Assembly: GCF_003073045.1 (NCBI RefSeq)
Contig: NC_037598.1
Location: forward strand, 13,244,486-13,308,485
Length of the DNA: 64,000 nucleotides
Reading direction: 5' to 3'
Source of the DNA: Pomacea canaliculata
Taxonomy: Eukaryota; Mollusca; Gastropoda; Architaenioglossa; Ampullariidae
How positions within the stretch are numbered: the stretch's first letter is position 1; each line of letters starts with the position of its first letter. A program made the translations under genes and the position numbers. Under the pieces are notes generated by a model. It searched no databases, was not told the origin of the DNA, and was given only the letters and a program-made list of their open reading frames with translations. Positions 46,801 through 57,205 of this stretch are shown piece after piece.

Positions 46801-47109
46801 CTGAAGTAGAAGCACCTGACTTTAGTAAAACTCCTCTTTTTCAACTTTTGAAGAGTTCGTGGGCTGACCGAATGTCAAAACATGTCTAGGTCCCACAGTC
46901 GTGTTAACAGTTCCTTCACAGCAGATGTATATGTCGTTGTCCACACTAAGTGTCAGACCAGCTTAGCCCGTCTGCTACAGACGACTTCTTTTAAACAGGA
47001 GGATACCTGGTAAATATATTTTATGTGGCTAGCGTTTAAATCTTAAGAGTACAGCGCCTAAAATTATAATACATCATGCTATATGCATTTTTTCTTTCTT
47101 ATTCATAGG

Positions 47110-47430
47110 CGTAGTTGTCAAAGAAGGAAGATGTGTGTTTTCAGTTCACGTTTAAAGGATTCAATAGCGAGTAGGGGGCGGACATGGAAAGGGAGACAGT
47201 TCCATTGTTTCGCTGCACGATAACTAAAAATCCTGTGTTCATATATTCTTGTTTCGATGACAGGAAGAGTAAGGACACGATCATCAGACGAGGAGTGGAG
47301 TTGTCTAGCTGGGATGTAAGGGAAGAGCAGTTCAGAGAAATAATCAGGGCAGGTGTCAGCAAAGAAATTTAAACACAGCACGGACAGTTGTACTGGATGA
47401 CACAACGGATGGGAAGCCAGTGTTACTTAG
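47110..47430 (-). mobile_element. LINE reverse-transcriptase C-terminal fragment
   Basis: The minus strand reads YIPARQLHSSSDDRVLTLP, then RIFSYRAAKQWNCLP and FKRELKTHIF, the hallmark end of CR1/L2-like ORF2 proteins (RQLRSS, FSYxAxxxWNxLP, FKxxLKTHLF). Confidence 0.75.
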
Positions 47431-47439
47431 ACTGCCCCA

Positions 47440-48180
47440 CACACTTTTATAACTTATATGCATTAAGCAATATCCCAAGACCTATGCAAAAATTATTATA
47501 CCCTTTTTAGTACAATTTTTATAAAAGTGTAATCAAAAAACTTTTTAAATTATTTTATTTTGATCGTTTCGGACTTTTTAAATAATATTATCAATTTTTT
47601 TGTTGTTCTTTAATTTAGTATGAACTAGATACAAATTACAAACGCTTAAATCTTAAGATTAACTCTGGAGAAACATTTTTTGTAGCCTTCTTCTATTTTT
47701 TTCCTTCTTCTTTCAGTCATTTTTTTGTGCCGACTGCTTTAAAAAAACTGCTGCCTTAGGACCAGTAACTTATAGTCATCTTTATAAACGCTCTATAAAC
47801 TCTCACACAAAATCAAAATTAAAATAAAAAAAAACATTTTACTCTTTTTGGACTGCTACATTTGCTATTGCATTTCCACCTAAAATGAGTAGCTGCTAAA
47901 ACTAAAGGTTTCTTCTTAAATCTTTGAAATAAAGTGTTTTACAAATTTACGAAATAACTTTTTTCACAACACTGTAAAGTGTACTTTCTAATCACATCAG
48001 GCTTACATTTTTTTATCTCACGACAAGGACTTGAACGCGAATGGCCAGTAGGTGTAGGACTAATATTTTCCTTTTACGAAGAATTTTCTTCTTGTTGAAC
48101 ACAAGCCTTTGAAAAGAGGTGAGAAAAAAAATGTCTTATAAGCTGATCTTAACAGTTGATAGCAATACGCTAGCACATCT
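47440..48180. other. intergenic AT-rich region, nothing seen
   Basis: Homopolymer-rich A/T sequence without open frames of note or recognisable repeats. Confidence 0.4.
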
Positions 48181-48433
48181 ATTTACATTTCTGACTGCAA
48201 AGGTGCACACGTGATAAGGGTTGTCATTCAGGGTACAAGCAAACAGTCTCATTCAGGATGTGAAGCTCGTCGTATCTTATCAAGTTTCTTGTCGTCCATC
48301 TTAACTTGCCACCAGGTCTCGTAAACAACAGGAAGCTGCCGTTCAAAAAATTATTATTTCTCTAGTTTTTAGTTTAAATAATAAATATGTTATTGCTTGA
48401 AGGTGACACCTTATCATCACCCTGTGCTGTTAG

Positions 48434-48554
48434 GTTGACACAAAGAAGGCTGCCAACCTGACACATCCCTGCAGTCCTGCTGCACGTGTCGTGACATTCT
48501 TCACTACAGGTGTGTTGACAGTCGTGAGACACAGAAAGCGGTCAGCTGGGCAGT
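48434..48554 (-). pseudogene. degenerate EGF-like exon, third copy
   Basis: Minus-strand relic with several indels relative to live modules. It sits in the third copy of the block seen at 2700-3250 and 43340-43860. Confidence 0.65.
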
Positions 48555-49319
48555 CTGTAAACATCGGGGTTCACTTTGCATTGTGCATTGTAAATATTTA
48601 TCCAATTGACAGTTTGTATATTTTTATATTACGAGTCATTATAAATAATCATTTAAAAAACACAAACCAGGTACAGTATGGCGGTGTCTATCCTCTCTTA
48701 CATTCATAAACTCCATTAAAAAAGGTCGCACCCATACCCAAAGACTTTTTTTCAGCTGTTTGTTGTTGTTGTTGTTGTTTCAGAATTTATTTTATTTTAT
48801 TTATTTATTTTTGATGGTTAGATGTAGAATGTGTTGCTTACGTGCCTCTGTGAACATCTTGACATGTTTGACCACAGAGACGAAATGAGGAGATAACACA
48901 GAGCAGATAAAATAATTCATGGCTACTTGCTACAGGCTCTTCGCCTTCATATCTCACATCTCTCAAGTAAGCTAGCTTCCGTCACTCCAGGAATCATCAG
49001 AAACATGTTCATAAAAACACCATGAAGGATGTTGGTAGATGCCCTTTTTTCCGTTAATAAAACTCCATAAATGATTAAGGAAATTTCATTTAATCTTAGA
49101 AGTGCTCTTCTATGACTGACATTGTGACACAAATGATATTATGGCTTATTTGTAAAGAGTTTTTTTTTAAGAAAATGTATTGCATTTAATAATAACGGCA
49201 GGAGATGAATGAACTCACGAAGTTAGTGAAAGCAATGTGGCACAAATAGTTGTAGTCTGCTTGGAAGTGTTGCTGCTGGTGTTGATGATAAGAAAAAAAT
49301 GTAGGTTTTTATTTTTCTA

Positions 49320-49406
49320 CCGCTATCAAAACACATAGCTCTGATATCATCCTCACGAATGGTTTTCCCCTAACAGGAAGTTTGAAGAAAAGCGAAGATT
49401 TTCACA
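49320..49406 (+). promoter_or_regulatory. gene E proximal promoter/5' leader with ETS-like site
   Basis: CAGGAAGTTT at 49374-49383 lies 24 bp upstream of the ATG. A reverse-oriented GATA-like TGATAG lies at 49323-49328. Confidence 0.33.
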
Positions 49407-50449
49407 ATGGCGGGTTGTGTCTGGATGTGGGTTGTGACACTGTGTTTGTTTATTAAAATATTACACTTTAGTACTGCACAGAAGAACCAAACAGGTGAGT
49501 ATTGTCAATATTTTTAAATCGATGTTTATGTACTGTCAGGTTTATTGTCTCCTTGCAAATAGGAACGTATTCTAAAATTAAAATATCAGAAATGTTTCTG
49601 TCACAATTTCTGTTGTATCCACGCAAAAGAGATTCACTGTTTCTAAAAAAAAAAAACCAAAAAAACTTGGTCTAAGCTTTTTCAAACAACTGTGAGATTT
49701 CATATATAAGAAAAAGGATAACTTTAACCTTTATAAGGAAGGTAAACTTGTCGAACAGACTTCAGGTGGATTACTATTTAAAAAGAAGGTAGGATTGAAA
49801 GCTCTCCACTGATAAAATGATAGTGTACTGACTAACAGAGCTTTAACGTCTCCTTTTCCTCTTTGTTATCATCATGACTTACTTTTATTATGAGCGAAAA
49901 TGGTTTAACATATCTGATGGTCCTTGATTAATTTCAGAGTGTCCTGTTGGGAGGTACGGACCCCCCAACTGCACTGAGACCTGTGGTAGCTGTTTCAATC
50001 CTCATGACTGTAACAAGGTGACGGGCGCCTGCCCGTCCTGCAAAACTGGTTTTAGTGGAACACAGTGTAAAGGTCAGATGATAATTGTGTGTGTTTGTGT
50101 GTGTGTATGTGTGGTTTAAGTCGTTGTGTACGTGCTTGCGCATGCGCGTGTGTGTATATATATATATGTGTGTCTGCATGTGTATGTGACCAAGAGAGAA
50201 AGAATTATAGAAAGAGTTTGTGTGTAATGCGTTTCTAGAATGATTTTGGAAAAATAGCGCTGGAGAAATATTTACTGTTACTGTTTCTATTTTTCGCATG
50301 CTTCTACTTTGAAAATTTCTTGTTCCTTAAAAGAGGTAGAGTTTAAAGCTGTCTGGTAATAAAAAGATAGTGTATTCACTTACACAACTCTGTCTTCTTC
50401 CTTTCATCTTTCTCTTCATTGTCGTCGTCGTCGTCGTCGTCATCATCAC

Positions 50450-50489
<40 letters not shown>

Positions 50490-53400
50490 GCGTTCATGTC
50501 AATTCTATGGCTTCTCACAGACATTACTTATTACTGTACAAGATTTTAATTGGACTGAGAATGTCATACTTCTCTAGAGTGCTCCCCCTTGCGCTGGGGA
50601 ACAAGCTGCTCTCCCTGCGGAGTCGGGTGTGCTGGTACATGTCATGCCAGCAACGGAAACTGCACGTGTAGAGACGGATGGACAGCGCCATACTGTACAG
50701 GTAAACACAACCAAGCACAGGGACACAGAGATACCAGACACATATCACTTATGCTTATCAACACACAGCAGCTATAGTCGATGAGCAATGCCAAGCTAAC
50801 TTGCTTATAACAATTGGTATAAACTAGTATAGATTAACTTATCTTGTGATGCTTGATTGATTATTCTCATTTAAGAGTGTGCTGCTGGGCGGTATGGACC
50901 CAACTGCACTGAGACATGTGGTAGTTGTGCCAATCCTCGTGACTGTAACAACGTGACGGGCTCCTGTCCGTCCTGCACAACTGGATTTAATGGAACACTT
51001 TGTAAAGGTCAGACGATTATTGTGTGTGTGAAATGTTTCGAGACTGCTTTCGGAAAAATAGCAATGTATAATTATTCCCTTTTACTTTTCTTTATTTCGC
51101 TTGTTTGCTCTCTGGACGTATTTTCTGACCAAAGATAACCTACTTTAATTCAAACGTTTGTAAACTGTTTACAAAATTTTCTAACTCAAAGCGATTTAAA
51201 ACTATATCTTTTAAGATGACTTGTATTAAGAGCGTCTGTCGAAGAAATGCTCAGACGGTAATTACAGCATGTCTAATGACTGTCACAACACTTGTGGTGG
51301 AGGAGACCATTGCACATGCAGCAGGACTGTCTTGAGTCCTTAGTCCTATCTGTTAGTGTTGGACAGGATGACAGTCTCTCTGTGTCAGCTAAAGATTATA
51401 ATGGTGGTGATAAAGCTTCATCCTCAAAAACGCTCGACAAGTACCTTTTTAATTTTATTTATACCACCCACAATACACTGTAACTAAAAATGCACTAAAC
51501 CTGGATGTGTATACGATAGGGACGGAGTTTGAATATGACTAACTTCTTTTGTATGCGTTAAAACAAATAAAAACAACAAGGGAACTATAAACGTTTCCAG
51601 ACTCCGAGGAAACCACAATAAACTTCACAATTAGATAACTCTTACCATAATGATTAGTTCTATTGTGATTTTTCATGCCACAGACTGCGCTGTGGGTAAC
51701 TGGGGGGACACCTGTTCACACCTGTGTGGTTCTGGCTGTGAGAACGGAGTTTGTGACACTCTCCATGGAACATGTGACTGCAAGAAAGGGTGGAAAATAC
51801 CTACCTGTGAAGGTATATTTATATTTATGTAGAGGACTGTCTTTCGCATGATTAAGATGATTATTAAAAGCTGTGCTTGGTATAAACGTTTAAGATTATC
51901 TTGCTTTTTCTTGTTTGCATATTCCAAAGTATACTACTTCTACAAAAGCTCGTGGTCCACCGGCACATGTTGGAGACATTTCGACCACGCTTAGTTATTG
52001 CTGAAATTTATATTTTGATATTGTCCTGACAGATTGCACAGACGGTCACTACAACGTGTCTAACGACTGTCAAAACACCTGTGGTAGAGGATGTAACAAC
52101 ACATGTAGCAGGACAGAGGGGACATGTCAGTGTCGGGCAGGATGGCAGCCACCTCTGTGTCAATGTAAGAATTCACTCATACTAGAAAGCAGTGTTGTTA
52201 AAATTACAAGTTTTTATAGTGGTGCATTTCTGCCATACAAACCTATAACTTGTCCTTCTACATTTAAGATAATGGATACTACATAATCCATAAAATAAAA
52301 AAACAGTAGTGATAAAACATTTCTTCAACGAATGACAAAGGGAAAGTCAGGCAATTTGGTTCGATGAGTATTATTAAAAATCGAACCTAATTTCTTTGTC
52401 TAAAACTGAAAGTTCTAGAACTTTCTACGAAAACTTTAGTTATCTGTGAGATAATGATTAACTTTGTTTTATACGTATTGTACAAAGTGACTTCTTATCA
52501 CTTTTTGCTCATGTTGCATTTTTAGATACACATCCCAAGGAACTAGACCCTACTAAATAAACATTCTTAAATGTACTTTCATTTAAAGCTTAATTCTTAT
52601 TTTTGACGATTGTGACATATTCTAATAGTAACAAACTGTGATCCACGCAAAATAAATAGAATATAAGGAAAACTCACAATAGTACCCAATGAAAGTGAGA
52701 TTTTCTGTCTTTAAAATGTGCAATATAACACTTGGTAAAAAGTTGCTCTCTGTAGGCAATCGGAAAATTATCTAAAGAGTTAAACTATAATTTTTTTTTT
52801 TACTTATTCCATGGTGTAAAATAAAGTTGGATAAGCCATTATAATAAAAAAATTGGATAAGCAATTAAATAAGCCATTTTTCTATAAATAAGATACCTGA
52901 ATACAACTGAAATTGTAACACAAACAATAAGTGCCCAAAGGGTGTGCTGACGGGTGGTTCGGGTCTGAGTGTACAGAGTGCGGCCACTGCGCCAACAACA
53001 GCGTCTGTGACAAGAAGACCGGCGTCTGTCCTTTTTGTGATGGAGACTTTGTAGCCCCTCTGTGTGTAGATGGTGAGTGTCAAGTCGCTAGTTTAGTTTA
53101 TTCCTTGTTACTCCTCGGGGAGCAGCGGACTGCATTCTTATTATTAAATATTTTTACTGTTCAGCGGTCGCACCGTGCAAGGACAGCTGCAGTGTGGCAG
53201 GTCCTGTGGCCGGCACTGCCATCGGCTGTAGTGTCGTCTTTTTCATCGTAGGCGCCATCTTTGATTGGTGAGTCGTTAATGTCTGAAATTTAAAATTCCC
53301 TTCTATGCTCTCTTTTATTTTTATTTCTTTTTAAAATACTGTTTTAAATCAAATAAATATGAGCCAAATGTGCGAATTATGCCTTACCTCTGTGATGAGT

Positions 53401-54444
53401 CCTATATCAGGGATACTGTACAGTGTCCACCATTCCGCAATATCAGACGTAAACATTACTATTTTTCAATCTACTGTTTCTTAAATTATATTAAAAACAT
53501 AATTCTTACTGATTGGTTCAGGTGGATGAGAAGATCACGATCAAAGAAACCGTCACAAGCAGATTATTCACATGAGGAATTTTCATCAAAGTCTAACCTG
53601 GGTAATTACTTCTCCAATTATTTTAATGATAAAACTAACTGTTGTTGCATTTGCTATTAGGTAAACATATACAAATAAATGAAATGTAAATAATCTGATA
53701 CAAAAATCATGCTGATATTGATCTTTAAGACTTTATGTAAAGTCAGATGAGTGTAACATATTGCTCTCAATAAACCGGAATAATTCCAGTTAAAAATGAA
53801 TGAACATTAAGAGGAAATCTTGAACGACCATCTATAGTTATAGTCTTGTGTCAATCTGTTAGAGGGACTTTGCTCATTAGTAAATGTGTTCCAGAATGAA
53901 AATAGCTTGGACGAGCCTATGTTTTAAAAAGGCACATTTTTTAAATAAGTGGGGAAAGTTCAGAGCCAGGTACTTATTTCCCAGATCATAGTGATTAAAC
54001 CCATTTCGTTCTCTAAGTACACGCCTACACTTTCCTTATGATTTGTCATCGGTACATAACTATATGATTACGAGGCGTTACCGTGTGTCGTAGACACCTG
54101 AGTAGGTAGGATCCACGTTTTACAAACTATTCGTTCATGGTCAGTGACTTTTGAAAGATGTTTTATACGACAATGCTCTTTGGCCAGGTACCCCCGCTTT
54201 GTCCTCACGGCGTCTGGCTGAATGTCCCGGACGTCCAGAATCTCCAAAGGACAGATCAGAGGACACCTCAGACTATGGAAACATCGGCTTTGACAGCAAC
54301 ATTTACGAGGAATCTGTCGTCAGTGATAACAAGATGACAGCTTACGTTCCCCTTGAATTCCCCGTGAACAGCAAGAATACTGACAATGACAGTGACAATG
54401 ATTACATCAACGCCACGTCACGTCACAAACTGCAGCTCGAGTAA
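49407..54444 (+). CDS. gene E: six-EGF transmembrane receptor with tyrosine-rich tail
   Basis: Ten exons: 49407-49494 (signal peptide, WVVTLCLFIKILHFSTAQ), EGFs 49938-50072, 50578-50700, 50876-51007, 51684-51812, 52033-52164, 52941-53072, then 53165-53267 (transmembrane, GTAIGCSVVFFIVGAIF), 53522-53601 (juxtamembrane, WMRRSRSKK) and 54188-54444 (tail). They total 1311 nt, 436 codons plus stop, all in phase. The first and third EGFs (RYGP-x-NCTETCGSC) are a pair-like type not seen in A to C. The acceptor of 52941 (CCCAAAG, no pyrimidine tract) is weak. It is on the opposite strand to A to D, with no FTP domain. AATAAA lies at 54593-54598. Two other in-phase last exons lie downstream (55796, 56657). 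Confidence 0.82.
50421..50489. repeat. trinucleotide microsatellite (GTC)n then (CAT)n
   Basis: About seven GTC units followed by about sixteen CAT units, in a gene E intron. A TG-rich tract also lies at about 50085-50170. Confidence 0.95.
51246..51395 (+). pseudogene. degenerate EGF exon inside gene E
   Basis: The module begins CSDGNYSMSNDCHNTCGGG, but an extra A breaks the acceptor spacing (GAAGAAATGC), an internal rearrangement alters the middle cysteines, and the frame stops at TAG. No donor is in place. It lies in the intron between 51007 and 51684. Confidence 0.7.
54188..54444 (+). CDS. gene E last exon: remodelled cytoplasmic tail
   Basis: Phase 1 entry after GGCCAG, stop TAA at 54442-54444. 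Relative to A to C it keeps SEDT and DYINA but has NIYEESVVSDNKMTAYVPL: the second half-site is YVPL, while the first is YEES and lacks the +3 Leu/Ile. An extra upstream YGNI is present. It also has a DNDSDND acidic stretch. The ITAM-like pair is therefore altered. Confidence 0.78.
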
Positions 54445-54879
54445 AACCAACAAAATTCTAGTATTGTTGTGTTTCATCTTACACTCATATTTTTTTTAAC
54501 CTTGTGGCAGCAGCAGAACACTCTTTATGAATGGTAATTTCACTGTCAAACAGACTTTTCCAGATTTTGGTTTCAAACCACCATCAGCACCAAATAAACT
54601 GTCTGATAGTCATATTTAATCAAATTTCTGTAATAGCTTTAGAAACAGCTTGCATTGAAGAACAACTTTAATTTTTCAACTGACCCATTGTAAAAATTCA
54701 AAATATAGTATAACTCACGATGATTTGCAGAAATGTAATAAATTTGATATTTTCTTGTATACATAGAAAACCTAGAGTTCAGCTTCAGCTACGATAAGGT
54801 AAAAAATTTGACATTCAGTAATCTCTTGTGAATTTAATGTCACATCCTGTGTTTGTGTCTATTCTGTGAATGCTATGTC

Positions 54880-56470
54880 TCTGAATCATTTTGCTAGTAG
54901 TTGATTGTCTCAAGCTTTTGTTACAACACGTATAAATGTAGAGCCAGCGATGACAGCAACACGAAAGAACTACAAACTTGAATAATGCTCTCTTCCATGA
55001 CATGGTCGCAATATCCAATAATTCAGATGATCGCCTCACAACTTCTGTAAATAATTTTTGAAAGTTTTCAAGTTTAAACGCAAAATTTACAAAAATAATA
55101 AAAACATATTTAGCATAAACATATCTAACGTAGAAAGTGATTTTATTTTTCCTAATTTTATATCTGTTATATTATTACTATTTTCATAGCATAAAGTATT
55201 TGAAACTGTATAAGTATTAATATAGATAGCTTCAATTAATAGCTTTGTGTGTAGAATGCACAAAAGTCCATAGCATTTCCCATGGTATTAACAATCCTAT
55301 GGACAACACTGAAAACCACTTTTCGGCTTTTGTTCTATAATTCCTGCTACTTCACATACAATAGATGATTCAGAGAAAGATTTAAATCCTCTCCCATGAT
55401 TCCATGGGTTACTATGGACATTATGAAATCTTACTTCCTGTTATTTATGAATTGTAGCTTCTTTTATTCACAGCCCGACCTATACATATACCAACATACC
55501 CGACGACTATATTGTTTGCGTAACTGTACTATAGGTAAATAAATAAAGATTACAAAATAGTTCACGCGCAGTTGTATTCGGTCACCTTTCCCTTTTTTAT
55601 CTGCTCTGAAATGCTGTGTGTTTGAAATGTATGTGTTCAGATGTGTGATGGAAAAGATATTTATCGTTCACGAACTGTTGGTTTTGTTTCAAACTAAATC
55701 TCTTGTTTCTTCTTATTATAGTTTTTAATCCATTATAAACGTTAGAAACTTCAAAATCGGCGGCCCAACGGCAGCTGGACAATTTCTGTCGACAGAGCAT
55801 GCCTGTCATCACGAAGGATGGCAGACACCTTCAGAAGAGTCCGCCTATTATACAGAGCCTGAAGAGAACTCTGAGTTGATCAACGACTTTGGAGCAGGTG
55901 GATACCACACGATGTAGGCTGCTCTTGTCCTTCACCGATAAACTGTTGTAGAAACAAATAAACGAGAAGGACAGTACACTCTCTATGTACGATCTGTAAT
56001 ACAAACTTGACTGCTTCTGTCTTCCGTGATATAATCACAATATTCAAGAATTAAGATAATTATCTCACAACGTTTTGAAATACTTCACGAAAGTTTTAAG
56101 TTTAAATGCAAAAAATTACAATATAATAAACTTCATTTCTTTAACATAAATATATTAGTAGTGTAGTGAGTGTAATTCCTTTTTTTGACACCATATAACA
56201 TTTGAAAATGCATGACAAGATGTAGATGGCTTCACTAACTGTGATAAATGAAAAATAAAAAGCTTTTTTTTGGCATCATTTGTAAAGAAAAACATCTACT
56301 ATGGACATTATGAAATTTTCGTTGTTGTTGTTGTTGTTGCTGTTATTTGTAAGTTGTAGATTCTTTCATTCACACCCGGGCCTATACATTCTTCACACTA
56401 ACGGGTTCATTGTTTAGATAAATGTACTGTAGGCAAAGAAAGAAAGATTTAAATAGTTTACGCAAGAATA
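54880..56470. repeat. diverged tandem duplication downstream of gene E
   Basis: About 54880-55560 (tcgcaatatcc, ctcacaac, gttttcaagtttaaacg, ctatacat, aactgtactatagg) matches about 55990-56470 in the same order with many substitutions. Each copy is followed by a candidate last exon with an in-phase acceptor. Confidence 0.7.
55796..55917 (+). CDS. candidate alternative last exon of gene E
   Basis: After TTTCTGTCGACAG the frame opens in phase 1, the phase in which the gene E juxtamembrane exon exits, and runs to TAG at 55915-55917. AATAAA follows at 55957-55962. It encodes EGWQTPSEESAYYTEPEEN and ends GAGGYHTM, an acidic, tyrosine-containing tail without YxxL pairs. If spliced to 53601 it would give a 391-residue receptor. 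No similarity to other exons except its partner at 56657. Not proven to be expressed. Confidence 0.42.
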
Positions 56471-56656
56471 GTTTCCAGTAAACTGATACAAATATTATTG
56501 CGTTCCTCACCATCAAAGCAGTCATAATAAATAATCATTTTATCTCTCTTTATATATAAATTATTTTTTTACATTTTTAATTTAATGCCTCTGTCAGAAA
56601 AATTCACAACTGATATTAAATGGCGTGCAAACATTTCTTTTTTTTTTTCTTGACAG

Positions 56657-56703
56657 ACGTTCCTGTGATAACGAAGAGAACATATCCCTACCCGTTTGCA
56701 TAG
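56657..56703 (+). CDS. candidate alternative last exon of gene E, short form
   Basis: A long pyrimidine tract and TTGACAG precede a phase-1 frame VPVITKRTYPYPFA that stops at TAG 56701-56703. The first bases (cctgtgataacgaag) match 55803 onward (cctgtcatcacgaag) with a one-base shift. Joined to 53601 it would give a 366-residue receptor almost without a signalling tail. Confidence 0.33.
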
Positions 56704-57119
56704 ACGATATTTTGTATAGCTTATCTCTTCTATCCTTAGAAACGCGAAAATGAAAGTGTCAGAAATGTTTCTCTCACTACTTTCATGTTGTGTCCACGAA
56801 AGGACATTCCTTGGTTCTCAAAAGTTTGGTTTAATTTTGTATCAGACTGGGAGCTTTTTTATATTGTGATGTGGCTTAAAACGTAAGAAGACAAGTTGCA
56901 AGGAATAATATAGCATAAATAAAATTCTTTCTATAAACAAGAGCAGATCCCCCGGTTACACCGAGATAACAAAATAGGTCACAAAGAGATCATTCTTAGT
57001 TTTGCTTCACACACACACGCACACACGCACCCTCGCACACACCTTGTTATTCATTTTTATCATGCCTAGGCCAAAGCTACAATGTGAGGGCGAGGGAAGT
57101 ACACGCTTATCGCAAGTAT

Positions 57120-57205
57120 TTCTTATCAAAGTTTAAAGAAAGGTTGTCGTCGTCCCCTCAGTTTCACGTGTAGTAGGAAGTTTACAGACGGACTTGAATT
57201 TTGTT
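57120..57205 (+). promoter_or_regulatory. gene F proximal promoter/5' leader with ETS-like and GATA-like sites
   Basis: AGGAAGTTTA (57175-57184) lies about 22 bp upstream of the first ATG. A reverse TGATAA (57122-57127) lies about 80 bp upstream. Confidence 0.33.

Noticed and set aside
50327..50524. Minus-strand ORF with a poly-Met/poly-Thr run
   Set aside because: Translation of the GTC/CAT microsatellite.
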